64,000 bases of DNA from positions 868,001-932,000 of the forward strand of contig CAVSFF010000009.1 in assembly GCA_963727285.1 (NCBI GenBank). The letters run 5' to 3'. This stretch comes from CAITWD01 sp963727285 (GTDB lineage Bacteria > Actinomycetota > Thermoleophilia > Miltoncostaeales > Miltoncostaeaceae). Every line of letters starts with the position of its first letter. Positions within the stretch are counted from its first letter, which is position 1. Made by a program: the position numbers and the translations under genes. The notes under the pieces were generated by a model. It did not search any database. It saw only the letters and a program-made list of their open reading frames with translations, and was not told where the DNA came from. Below, piece after piece: positions 56,727 to 64,000 of the stretch.

Positions 56727-58601
56727 TCAGGTGGTCGCGGCGGCGTCGACGACGTCGTAGAGCGTCGTGCGCTGGTACGGCGTCCGCCCCATACCCAGGA
56801 TGGCGGCCTCGAGCTCGTCGGCTGTGGCCAGCTGGCCGTGCGCCGCACCGGACGCCCGCGAGATGCTTTCGTTCATCAGGGTGCCGCCGATGTCGTTGCA
56901 GCCGGCGTCGAGCAGACGCGCACCGGCGTCCAGGCCGAGCTTGACCCAGCTGGCCTGAATGTTCGGGATCAGACCGTCGAAGGCAATCCGGGCAACGGCG
57001 TGGATCAGGACGACCTCATCCCACGTCGGTCCCGGGCGCGAACGCCCCTGCAGGTAGATCGGCGCGCCCATGTGCACAAACGGCAGCGGCACGAACTCGG
57101 TGAACCCGCCGGTCCGCCGCTGGATCTCGCGCAGCACCTCGTAGTGGCGGGCAAACGCATCCGGGTAGTCGATGTGCCCGTGCATGATTGTGCTCGTCGC
57201 TCGCAGACCGATCCGGTGGGCGTGGATCATCACGTGCGCCCATTCCGCGGTCCGCAGCTTGTCCGGACACAGGTACTCACGGACGCGGTCGTCGAGGATC
57301 TCCGCCGCGGTGCCAGGCAGCGTGCCGAGCCCGGCGTCCTTGAGCAACTGGAGGAAGTCGGCGACATCGATGTCCAGCGTCGCCGCGCCCTGCCAGATCT
57401 CCAGCGGCGTAAAGCCATGGATGTGCATGTCGGGAAGCTCGGCCTTGACCGACTTCACAATGTCCAGGTAGAAGTTGCCGTCGAAGCTCGGGTGGATGCC
57501 CCCGACCAGGCAGACCTCGGTCGCGCCGCGCTCCCACGCCTCCTTCGACCGCTCGACGATGTTGTCGATCGACAGCAGATACGGGTCATCACGGAACTCG
57601 AGGCTCTTCGGGCCGCGCGAGAAGCCGCAGAAGCCGCACTTGAAGTAGCACTGGTTGGTGTAGTTGATGTTGCGGTTGATCACGTAGCTGACCGCGCCGC
57701 CGCACTGCCGCTCCCGCAGTTCGTCGGCGACGGCGGCGATCGCGTCGACTTCGGCGCCGCGGGCGCCGAACAGCACCGCGACCTCCGGCTCCGACGGCGG
57801 GATACCGTCGAGCGACCGTTCCAGAATCGCTGCGATCTCCGGGCGCGAGCGGCCCGTATCGGCCGCGGCGGACCGGTCGGTCCAGGCGTCATCCGGCCAC
57901 TCCGCGGAGAAACGCAGCTCGGGCACGGGGGCCGGCATGTCGCGCCCCGGCGCCCACAGATACCGGGGCCGGGCCGCACCCGATCCGTCCGTGAGGTTGC
58001 ACCAGGCGCGGAACTCGGTCGGCGTCAGCACGGCCCGCATCCTGTCGATGTCGACGTGCAACGGCAGCGCGGTGCGCTCGACCAGCAGATGCCCGATCAG
58101 CGCGTCGCGCAGCTGCCCGATGGTCGCGTCGGTCCACTCCGACGGCACCACGACGTCCGAGGCTCCGGCAGCGACGGCCGCCAGCGCCTGCTCAAGCGTG
58201 GCAACACCGACCGATACGCCCACCGCGAGGGCGGGCAGATCCACGAGTTCGGCCACGGCCCCGACGTCGTCCGGCTCGGCCCGCACCCAGGCCGCCCCGG
58301 ATCGGACGGCCGCGTCGAGCACATCGCGCTTCGGGCCGACGTTGCGGACGGTGATCCGCGCGCCGTCGACGCCGCGGTCGTGGAGTCGGATCGCCTCGGC
58401 AGGGGGGACGAGCCAGGCGATACCGTCGCCCGAATCGGATCCGGACACGATCAGCAGTCCGGCAGCCACGGCCGGCGCGGCCGGGACAGCGGCGTTCGCC
58501 GGGGCAAACAACGTCGTCGCACCCTGTTCGCGAGCGGCCGCGAGCACAGAGGTGTCGGCGTCGGCGGCAAGCTCGGCCGCACGACAGAAGGTGACTATCA
58601 C
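56727..58601 (-). CDS. cofH: FO synthase subunit CofH with N-terminal extension
   Basis: 624 residues. The C-terminal ~370 residues are CofH, a radical SAM enzyme: Cys318, Cys322 and Cys325 in CYFKCGFC, with HGFTPLEIW, MHGHIDYPD and NDIGGTLMNESISR. It condenses the CofG product with tyrosine to make FO for coenzyme F420. CofH proteins are normally about 370-420 aa; here about 245 extra residues precede them. That part has an alpha/beta pattern (LLIVSGSDSGDGIAWLVPPA, VGVSVGVATLEQALAAVAAG) with no known motif and no cluster Cys. GTG 58601 overlaps cofG stop by four bases. Confidence 0.93.
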   Translation of the reverse strand: MIVTFCRAAELAADADTSVLAAAREQGATTLFAPANAAVPAAPAVAAGLLIVSGSDSGDGIAWLVPPAEAIRLHDRGVDGARITVRNVGPKRDVLDAAVRSGAAWVRAEPDDVGAVAELVDLPALAVGVSVGVATLEQALAAVAAGASDVVVPSEWTDATIGQLRDALIGHLLVERTALPLHVDIDRMRAVLTPTEFRAWCNLTDGSGAARPRYLWAPGRDMPAPVPELRFSAEWPDDAWTDRSAAADTGRSRPEIAAILERSLDGIPPSEPEVAVLFGARGAEVDAIAAVADELRERQCGGAVSYVINRNINYTNQCYFKCGFCGFSRGPKSLEFRDDPYLLSIDNIVERSKEAWERGATEVCLVGGIHPSFDGNFYLDIVKSVKAELPDMHIHGFTPLEIWQGAATLDIDVADFLQLLKDAGLGTLPGTAAEILDDRVREYLCPDKLRTAEWAHVMIHAHRIGLRATSTIMHGHIDYPDAFARHYEVLREIQRRTGGFTEFVPLPFVHMGAPIYLQGRSRPGPTWDEVVLIHAVARIAFDGLIPNIQASWVKLGLDAGARLLDAGCNDIGGTLMNESISRASGAAHGQLATADELEAAILGMGRTPYQRTTLYDVVDAAATT

Positions 58602-59794
58602 GAGGGGGCCTTTACCAATGCCGGCTCGGAATCGAGCTGGGCGTGGATGAACGGTCGGACCGCATCGGCGACAAAGCCCGGACGGTCGATGAACTCAGGG
58701 TAGATCGTCAGCCGCTCCGTGAGGGCGTATCCGGCCTCCTCGCACAGCGACCCGAGCGCCCCGATGTTCGGCCACGGTGCCTCCGGGTTGATGAAATCGG
58801 GTGTGAGCGGCGATATCCCACCCCAGTCGTCGATTCCGGCCAGCAACAGCGGGCCGTAGTCGGCCGAGAGGTTCGGCGGTGCCTGGATGTGGGCGTCGGG
58901 GCCCATGATCAGGCGCGCGATCGCACACGTCGTCATCAGTTCGATCAGGCCCGGCTCGCCCGCGGCCGCCATCGGCGTGTGCTCCTTGGCGCGGAAGTTC
59001 TGGACGATGATCTCCTGGATATGGCCGTACTCGTCCTGGAGATCGCGAATCGCAAGCAGGGCTTCGATCCGCTCACGCGGCGTCTCGCCGATGCCGATCA
59101 GGATTCCGGTGGTGAACGGGATCTGCAACTGGCCGGCCTTGCGGATCACCGCAAGTCGCGTCGAGGGGCGCTTGTCCGGTGCATGCTCGTGCGGACCGCC
59201 GGGGCCGCAGAGCCGGTCGGCAACGGTCTCGAGCATGAGGCCCTGGCTGGCCGACACTTCCTTGAGCTCGGCGAGCTCGCGCAGCGACATGACACCGGCA
59301 TTGGGATGCGGCAGCAGCCCGGTCTCGTCGAGAACGCGCTTGCACATCGCGACCAGGTACCCGTGCGTGGACGTCTGGCCGTAGCGCTTGAGCAGTTCAA
59401 GATGGCTCGGCCACCGCGCCTCCGGGCGATCGCCGAGACAGAACAGGGCCTCCTTGCAGCCCATCCGCTCGCCCGCCCGGACGACCGCCATCACCTCGTC
59501 CGGGCTCATGGTGTGCGCGCGCGGGTCGTCGGGATTCTTGGCGAACGTGCAATACGAACAGACGTCCCGACAGAGATTCGTCAGCGGGATGAAGACCTTG
59601 CGCGAATAGGTGACGACGGGCTCGCGTCCGAGGTCGCGCATCTGGGCGCCCGCGGCCCACAGCGCCGGATGCTGGCTGCGCGCCAGGTCGGCCAGCGACA
59701 GGGCGAGCTCGCGTGGAAGGCGACGGCCCTGCTGGGCGTAGTCGACGACGTCCCAAAGCGCGGCGGACGCGGGGGGTGGCTGGACGGAGGTCAT
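58598..59794 (-). CDS. cofG: FO synthase subunit CofG
   Basis: 398 residues of radical SAM enzyme. Cys75, Cys79 and Cys82 (CRDVCSYC) bind the 4Fe-4S cluster; LIGIGETPRERIEALL and the DDWGGISPLTPDFINPEAPW signature are typical. It works with CofH to build FO. In many actinobacteria both halves are fused as FbiC; here they are two overlapping genes (GTGA). The next gene downstream on this strand is cofH. Other F420 genes (fbiA, fbiB) are not in the window. Confidence 0.95.
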   Translation of the reverse strand: MTSVQPPPASAALWDVVDYAQQGRRLPRELALSLADLARSQHPALWAAGAQMRDLGREPVVTYSRKVFIPLTNLCRDVCSYCTFAKNPDDPRAHTMSPDEVMAVVRAGERMGCKEALFCLGDRPEARWPSHLELLKRYGQTSTHGYLVAMCKRVLDETGLLPHPNAGVMSLRELAELKEVSASQGLMLETVADRLCGPGGPHEHAPDKRPSTRLAVIRKAGQLQIPFTTGILIGIGETPRERIEALLAIRDLQDEYGHIQEIIVQNFRAKEHTPMAAAGEPGLIELMTTCAIARLIMGPDAHIQAPPNLSADYGPLLLAGIDDWGGISPLTPDFINPEAPWPNIGALGSLCEEAGYALTERLTIYPEFIDRPGFVADAVRPFIHAQLDSEPALVKAPS

Positions 59795-59814
59795 GCGCGG
59801 ATCCGGTCGGCGGC

Positions 59815-60621
59815 TCAGCCCGGCTCGGGGCCGGCTCCCTCACGGAAGCGGCGCCAGTCCGGCTTGCGCTTTTCCTGGAACGACGCGATGCCCTCCTGCG
59901 GCTCCGGCCCGTAGATGTGGTTGAGCGCCACCAACTCCAGCCCGTGCTGCACGGACCCATGGAGCAGGTCCGTGGCCGAGTTCATCGCGAGCTTCGCCAG
60001 GCGCAGACCCTGCGGCGAACGCTGCAGAATCTGCGTGCACCATTCGTCGACCTCGGCGTCCAGCTGATCGTCCGGGACGACCTTGTTGACGAGCCCCATC
60101 TCGAGGGCTTCCTGGGCGGAGTACTGGCGGGTGAGATACAGGATCTCGCGCGCCTTCTTCTCACCGACGACCGCCGGCATGAGCTGGCACCCCCACCACA
60201 GGGGCGCGCTGCCGATTTTGGGTCCGGCCTGACCGAACTTCGAGGACTCGCCGGCGATGGTCAGGTCGCACATCACGTTGAGCTCGTTGCCTCCGCCGAT
60301 GCAGTATCCGCGAACCTTGACGATAATCGGCTTGCCGTTGTTGCGGATCGCCGAGACGAGCCGATCGCCCACGTGGTGGACGTGACGCTTCTGCTGGATC
60401 GTCCGGGTCGGATCGGCGACGTCACCGCCGACACAGAAGGCCCGCTCGCCGGCACCGGTGAACACGATCACGCCGACGCCCTCGTCGTCTGCAGCGGACT
60501 CGAAGGCCACGCACAGCTCTTCGAGCGTTTGCGTGCGGAACGCGTTGAGCTTGCCCGGCCGGTTCAGGGTGATGGTGGCGCGCGCCCCATCGACTTCGTA
60601 CAGGATGTCTTCGAACTCCAT
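59815..60621 (-). CDS. Enoyl-CoA hydratase/isomerase family protein
   Basis: 268 residues of crotonase fold. Oxyanion-hole segments FCVGGDVAD and GYCIGGGNELNVMCD are present, and SKFGQAGPKIGSAPLWWG resembles MenB-like and cyclohexene-CoA hydratases. The catalytic Glu/Asp pattern is not decisive, so dihydroxynaphthoyl-CoA synthase versus a hydratase cannot be settled. ATG 60621 follows GAGGAGGG. The gene is divergent from an IclR regulator over 225 bp and may be its target. Confidence 0.87.
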   Translation of the reverse strand: MEFEDILYEVDGARATITLNRPGKLNAFRTQTLEELCVAFESAADDEGVGVIVFTGAGERAFCVGGDVADPTRTIQQKRHVHHVGDRLVSAIRNNGKPIIVKVRGYCIGGGNELNVMCDLTIAGESSKFGQAGPKIGSAPLWWGCQLMPAVVGEKKAREILYLTRQYSAQEALEMGLVNKVVPDDQLDAEVDEWCTQILQRSPQGLRLAKLAMNSATDLLHGSVQHGLELVALNHIYGPEPQEGIASFQEKRKPDWRRFREGAGPEPG

Positions 60622-60807
60622 CGCGGAAAGCCCTCCTCGGGGTGTCGGTCTCAGCGACGTAGACGGAGTCTAGCCTCCCCTGCCGGGACGGCGACCTGTA
60701 CCTCCCCCGCGACCGTCGCCGGGGCGCCGTCGCGCCTTCGCAGCCCGCGGCGACGCAGCACGACATGGGGCCGGATTGCTTGCGTTCCCGAATCGACGGG
60801 TGTAGAT

Positions 60808-60840
60808 ACCGAGTTTGTTCCATCCGTTACGAAACTCGGT
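60808..60840. promoter_or_regulatory. Palindromic operator upstream of IclR gene
   Basis: ACCGAGTTT (60808-60816) and AAACTCGGT (60832-60840), perfect 9-bp arms with 15 bases between, ending six bases before the IclR ATG at 60847. Typical for an autorepressor operator. Confidence 0.65.
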
Positions 60841-60846
60841 TTCACA

Positions 60847-61755
60847 ATGCAAGACTCAGGCCAGATCGCAATACCCCCGGTGCCCGCAGGCGAACCAGCC
60901 CAGGATTCGTTCGACACGCAGTACCGAATCCAGGCCTTGGAGCGCGCGGCGGCGATCCTCGGTGCGTTCACGTCCGAGGAGCCGGAACTGCGCCTGAGCG
61001 ATCTCGCAGAGCGCTTGGGACTGCACAAGGCGACGACCCACCGGTTTCTGGTGAACCTCGAACACTTGGGGTTTGTCGAGCGGTCGCCGCGGTCCGGCAA
61101 GTACCGGCTCGGGTGGCGCCTGTTCGAGCTCGGGGGGCTGGTGTCCCAGCGGTTGGATCTCTGGGATGAGGCGCTTCCGTTCCTGGAGGGTCTCGTCCGG
61201 GACACCGGAGAGACCGGGCATCTGGCCGTGCTCGAAGGTGGCCAGGCCGTGTACATCGAACGGGTCGAGAGCCGCCGTGCGCTGCGGCTGCCCTCGGCGA
61301 TCCGTCGCGGATACCCGGCGCACGCGACCAACCTGGGCAAGGTCCTGCTGGCCTACGCGCATCCCGATCTCGTCACCGAGATCATCGGGGCGCGGGAGCT
61401 GGCGGCCTACACCCCGAACACCATCACCAACGTCGACCAGCTGACGATCGAGCTCACCTCGATTCGCGAGCGCGGTTACTCGGTCGACAACGAAGAGTAC
61501 GACGAGGGTCTGCGCTGTATCGGGGCCCCCGTTCGCGACAGCTCCGGCCGAGTGGTTGCCGCCATCGGCATCGGCGGACCTGTCACCCGCGTCACTCCGG
61601 CCCGCATCGAAGACTTGGCACGCGTCGTTATCGCCGCCGCCCAGGGCCTGTCGTTGCGGCTGGGCGCAGGACACGCTCCGGCGTGGGCGTCGTCCGAGGC
61701 CCAGCCTCGCGATGCTGCGCAATTTGCTTCAAGGGGATCGCTGCCGAGTCGCTAG
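60847..61755 (+). CDS. IclR family transcriptional regulator
   Basis: 302 residues. N-terminal winged helix (LERAAAILGAF, LRLSDLAERLGLHKATTHRF, SPRSGKYRLGWRLFELGG) and C-terminal effector domain (HLAVLEGGQAVYIERVESRR, LGKVLLAYA, GLRCIGAPVRDSSGRVVAAI). IclR proteins respond to aromatic or small acid ligands. An N-terminal extension of about 30 residues is unremarkable. ATG 60847 is close to a palindromic operator. Downstream is an aminotransferase-MaoC operon; upstream, divergent, an enoyl-CoA hydratase. Confidence 0.92.
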   Translation: MQDSGQIAIPPVPAGEPAQDSFDTQYRIQALERAAAILGAFTSEEPELRLSDLAERLGLHKATTHRFLVNLEHLGFVERSPRSGKYRLGWRLFELGGLVSQRLDLWDEALPFLEGLVRDTGETGHLAVLEGGQAVYIERVESRRALRLPSAIRRGYPAHATNLGKVLLAYAHPDLVTEIIGARELAAYTPNTITNVDQLTIELTSIRERGYSVDNEEYDEGLRCIGAPVRDSSGRVVAAIGIGGPVTRVTPARIEDLARVVIAAAQGLSLRLGAGHAPAWASSEAQPRDAAQFASRGSLPSR

Positions 61756-61784
61756 GCTTCACGCGCGACTTCAGACCCCGTTCT

Positions 61785-61794
61785 GTTTCGTACC
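61785..61794 (+). promoter_or_regulatory. Possible IclR half-site upstream of the aminotransferase
   Basis: GTTTCGTACC is 9 of 10 identical to the complement of GTTACGAAAC, part of the IclR palindrome at 60826-60835. It lies 26 bases before the ATG at 61821. Could be a shared operator element; a single 10-mer match is weak. Confidence 0.3.
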
Positions 61795-61820
61795 AGACGA
61801 GTACTAAGGAGAAACGCCCT

Positions 61821-63010
61821 ATGGCGACCGCAGGCACATCACGGCTTCGTCTGTCGAGCCGCACTTCGCATTTTGTGCTGCCCAAGCAGTGGGCATCAAT
61901 GCGCAAGGCAGAAGCCCTGGAGAAGGAAACGGGCAAGCGGGTTATCCACTTCGAGAAGGGCGACTTCCAGGGTGACGAGTTCTACCCGGCCCCCACATCT
62001 ACGAAGCTGCAGCGCGCGCGGTACATGAAGGGCACGTCCGTTACGTTCCGGGTCCGGGTCTTCCGGAACTGCGTGACGCAATCGCCGAGGAGGCCACCAA
62101 GCGCGGCCGCCCCACCCAGCGCGAAGAAGTGCTGGTCACGATGGGTGCAAAGCACGCCCTGACCCAGTCGCTTTTGACGATGATCGACCAGGGCGACGAG
62201 GTCATCTTCCCGAACCCCGGCTACCCGCCGGACGAGTTCTGGATCACCTACGCGGGCGGCAAGGTCGTCTACGCGCCGCTGGTCGAGCCCGACTTCCACT
62301 TCGACCTGGACAGTCTGCGCAACCTGATCACGCCCAAGACCAAGATGCTGATCATCAACTCGCCGCAGCGTCCGAACGGCATGGCCGTCGGGCACCTCGA
62401 GGAGATTGCACAGATCTGCCTCGAGCGGAACGTCATCGTGCTGACCGACGAGATCTTCAGCCACATGGTCTACGCACCGTCGGTGCACACGACCATTGCC
62501 GCCGAGCCGGGGATGGCCGACAACTCCATCCTGGTCGACACGTTCTCCAAGACCTACATCATGACCGGGTTCCGCATCGGCTGGTGTGTGGCCAACAAGG
62601 AACTCATCACCGCGATGGACATCTTCCAGCAGAACTCGGTGACCAACGTGCCGGCGTTCGTCCAGCTGGCCGCCTTGGCCGCGATCACCGGCCCCCAGGA
62701 GCACGTCCTCGAGACGACCGCGCGCCTGCAGGCCAAGCGCGACAAGACCGTCGCCGCGCTGAATGCGATCGACGGCATCGAGTGCCAGGCACCCGACGGC
62801 TCGTTCTACGTGTTCCCGGACATCCGGGGCACCGGCATGACCGCCCAGCAGTTCGCGGACTACCTGATCGAGAACTTCCAGGTCGGCGTCGTCGCCGGTA
62901 CCTCATTCGGCGACCGCGGTGAGGGCCACATCCGCCTCACGTACGCTTGCCCGGACGAGGTCCTCGAAGAGGGTCTGGACCGCATTCGCCGTGGAGTCGA
63001 GAACCTCTAA
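61821..63010 (+). CDS. Class I/II PLP-dependent aminotransferase, frameshifted
   Basis: PLP enzyme of the aspartate-aminotransferase fold. ATG 61821 (AAGGAG upstream) reads MATAGTSRLRLSSRTSHFVL and GDFQGDEFYPA. Then one C is missing in the run ending at 61994; in the next frame PHIYEAAARAVHEGHVRYVP, GPGLPELRDAIAEEATKR, TMGAKHALTQSLLTM and DEIFSHMVYAP follow, with the PLP Lys in TFSKTYIMTGFRIGW. The joined product would be about 396 aa. The substrate is unknown. A MaoC hydratase follows 40 bp later, so both may be in one catabolic operon under the IclR regulator. Confidence 0.88.
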
Positions 63011-63050
63011 CGCACCACCCCACTCACACCCCAAACCAAGGAGCCTGAGC

Positions 63051-63512
63051 GTGGCTGAAACTCGCCTGCTGTGGGAAGACCTGAACCCCGGAGACGTTGC
63101 GTTCTCCGCAGGTCGTACGATCACCGAAACCGACGTCGTGAGCTTCTGCGGACTGTCGGGCGACTTCAACTGGTTTCACACCGACAAGGTCGCGGCCGAG
63201 CAGTCGGTCTTCGGTCAGCGGGTTGCCCACGGCATGCTCGTTGCATCGATCGCGACCGGCCTCCAGGTCGGTCAGATGGAGCCCAAGATCGCGACAGCCG
63301 CGTTCATGGGTCTCGAGGACTGGCAGTTCCGCGGTGCCGTCTTCTTCGGCGACACGATCCGCGTCAAGCGGACGATCGGCGAGAAGGCCGAACATCCCAA
63401 GAACGCCGGCCAGGGCTTCGTGACCTACGAGTGTGAGGTTCTCAACCAGGACGACAAGGTCGTTCAGAAGGGCAAGTGGAAGATGCTTGTCCGGCGCCGC
63501 ACCGACGGCTGA
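63051..63512 (+). CDS. MaoC-like dehydratase
   Basis: 153 residues of hot-dog fold. The hydratase 2 motif is DFNWFHTDKVAAEQSVFGQ with VAHGMLVASIATG; Asp and His are the catalytic pair. It hydrates or dehydrates an acyl-CoA. GTG 63051 follows AAGGAG. It is in an operon with the aminotransferase, 40 bp apart, and ends at two strong hairpins. Confidence 0.9.
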   Translation: MAETRLLWEDLNPGDVAFSAGRTITETDVVSFCGLSGDFNWFHTDKVAAEQSVFGQRVAHGMLVASIATGLQVGQMEPKIATAAFMGLEDWQFRGAVFFGDTIRVKRTIGEKAEHPKNAGQGFVTYECEVLNQDDKVVQKGKWKMLVRRRTDG

Positions 63513-63526
63513 CCGACCGTTCCAGC

Positions 63527-63559
63527 CGACGGGCGGGCACCTCGGGTGCCCGCCCGTCG
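63527..63559. terminator. Perfect 15-bp hairpin terminator
   Basis: CGACGGGCGGGCACC / GGTGCCCGCCCGTCG, loop TCG. It is 15 bases after the MaoC stop and 87 bases before the convergent DUF1801 stop. The most stable hairpin in the window; no U-tract. Confidence 0.8.
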
Positions 63560-63568
63560 CGCTGATCA

Positions 63569-63590
63569 GCGCCACGCCGCGTCGTGGCGC
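63569..63590. terminator. Second hairpin in tandem
   Basis: GCGCCACG / CGTGGCGC, 8-bp stem, 6-nt loop, ten bases after the first hairpin. Possibly a backup terminator for either strand. Confidence 0.5.
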
Positions 63591-63646
63591 CGCCCGCCGC
63601 CCCATCCCCGGGCACCCGAGCCAACACGGCAATCACACCGCGAGCC

Positions 63647-63994
63647 TCAGCACACCGGGCCGATGCTCGACGCCGTCTGTCGCAGAATCCGTCGGATGAT
63701 CCCGTCATCGAGCTGGTCCGAGCGGCGGTAGCGAATGCAGCCCTTCGCGAGGTCGAGGCCGACGAGGTCCTCGCGGAAGGCCTCCATCACGTCCGTGCGG
63801 GTGACGTACAGCGACAGGTACCGCTTCTGGCTTGCGAACCCGATCTCGACGTCGGCCCCCGGAGTCCGGGCGTAGCCGGGCATGCCGTAACGGAGCTCTT
63901 CGACAAAGCCCGTGAGCTCGCTGCGACAGAGGCGTCGGAGCGTCCCGAGTGCGGCCCGGCGATCCGGGCGTGCAGCCGCGATGTACTCGGTCAC
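63647..63994 (-). CDS. DUF1801 (YdhG-like) protein
   Basis: 115 residues from a GTG at 63994, six bases from the window end; the true start may lie outside, so it may be 5' partial. The DUF1801 core is visible as VTEYIAAARPDRRAALGTLR, EELRYGMPGYARTPGADVEI and CIRYRRSDQLDDGIIRRIL. These small proteins are of unknown function, with a wide distribution. It is convergent with the MaoC gene. Ends TGA at 63647. Confidence 0.82.
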   Translation of the reverse strand: MTEYIAAARPDRRAALGTLRRLCRSELTGFVEELRYGMPGYARTPGADVEIGFASQKRYLSLYVTRTDVMEAFREDLVGLDLAKGCIRYRRSDQLDDGIIRRILRQTASSIGPVC

Positions 63995-64000
63995 ACGGTC

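Noticed and set aside
1..64000. CRISPR arrays and insertion sequences
   Set aside because: No regularly spaced repeats of 25-40 bp and no transposase-like protein were seen.

Overview
The window looks like a chromosomal segment of a high-GC actinobacterium. Pointers are the FHA/PP2C/RodA-FtsW/PBP/PknB(PASTA) gene order, separate cofG and cofH genes for coenzyme F420, a DprE1/DprE2/UbiA-type arabinose-donor module, a B12-dependent ribonucleotide reductase with NrdR, polyprenol-phosphate mannose synthase, and frequent GTG starts with 4-bp stop/start overlaps. F420, the DprE genes and tRNA-punctuated housekeeping genes fit Actinomycetota; I cannot place it below phylum. I see no phage, transposon, CRISPR array or plasmid region. 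Apart from two short accessory-looking spots this is core genome.

Layout. 0.1-9.2 kb: rfbC, small and membrane proteins, a beta-propeller/MoaD pair, tRNA-Arg, an HNH protein, a secreted protein, pheA and a DUF4446 gene. 9.2-10.8 kb: membrane-anchored CARDB-like protein and tRNA-Leu. 10.9-23.2 kb: a long same-strand cell-envelope and growth cluster (kinase, fhaA, fhaB, pstP, ftsW/rodA, pbpA, pknB, ddl, metallophosphoesterase, membrane protein, lipoprotein). 23.2-27.6 kb: two overlapping Xer-type recombinase genes, a third Ser/Thr kinase, an OmpR-type regulator and tRNA-Tyr. 27.7-32.7 kb: dprE2, dprE1, UbiA-type phosphoribosyltransferase, a DUF2233 protein and GtrA. 32.9-33.4 kb: tRNA-Thr and tRNA-Met. 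33.5-38.7 kb: K+/H+ antiporter, a tiny HTH protein, nitroreductase, S4-domain protein, NlpC/P60 protein and a degenerate integrase; a 37-bp inverted repeat brackets the HTH/nitroreductase part. 39-43.3 kb: STAS protein, ilvD, glycosyltransferase and polysaccharide deacetylase. 43.2-49.6 kb: lgt, ccdA, BI-1 family, thioredoxin-like protein, MFS exporter, ATP-grasp and HAD. 49.7-55 kb: nrdJ, nrdR with a tandem NrdR-box region, lepB and a mannose synthase. 55.1-64 kb: two alpha/beta-hydrolase-fold proteins, cofH, cofG, enoyl-CoA hydratase, IclR regulator, aminotransferase, MaoC hydratase and a DUF1801 gene.

The main functional themes are regulated peptidoglycan synthesis and division (kinases, FHA proteins, phosphatase, FtsW, PBP, Ddl, NlpC/P60), envelope glycan donors (dprE module, mannose synthase, glycosyltransferases) and deoxyribonucleotide supply.

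A caution for users: five conserved genes (pbpA, ddl, dprE1, lgt and a class I aminotransferase) are each broken by one or more one-base indels, at least seven in all. Several lie in short G or C runs, and sequence identity to the families resumes in the other frame immediately. Residual assembly errors explain this better than real decay of essential genes. Strong GC hairpins without U-tracts sit at most convergent gene ends.
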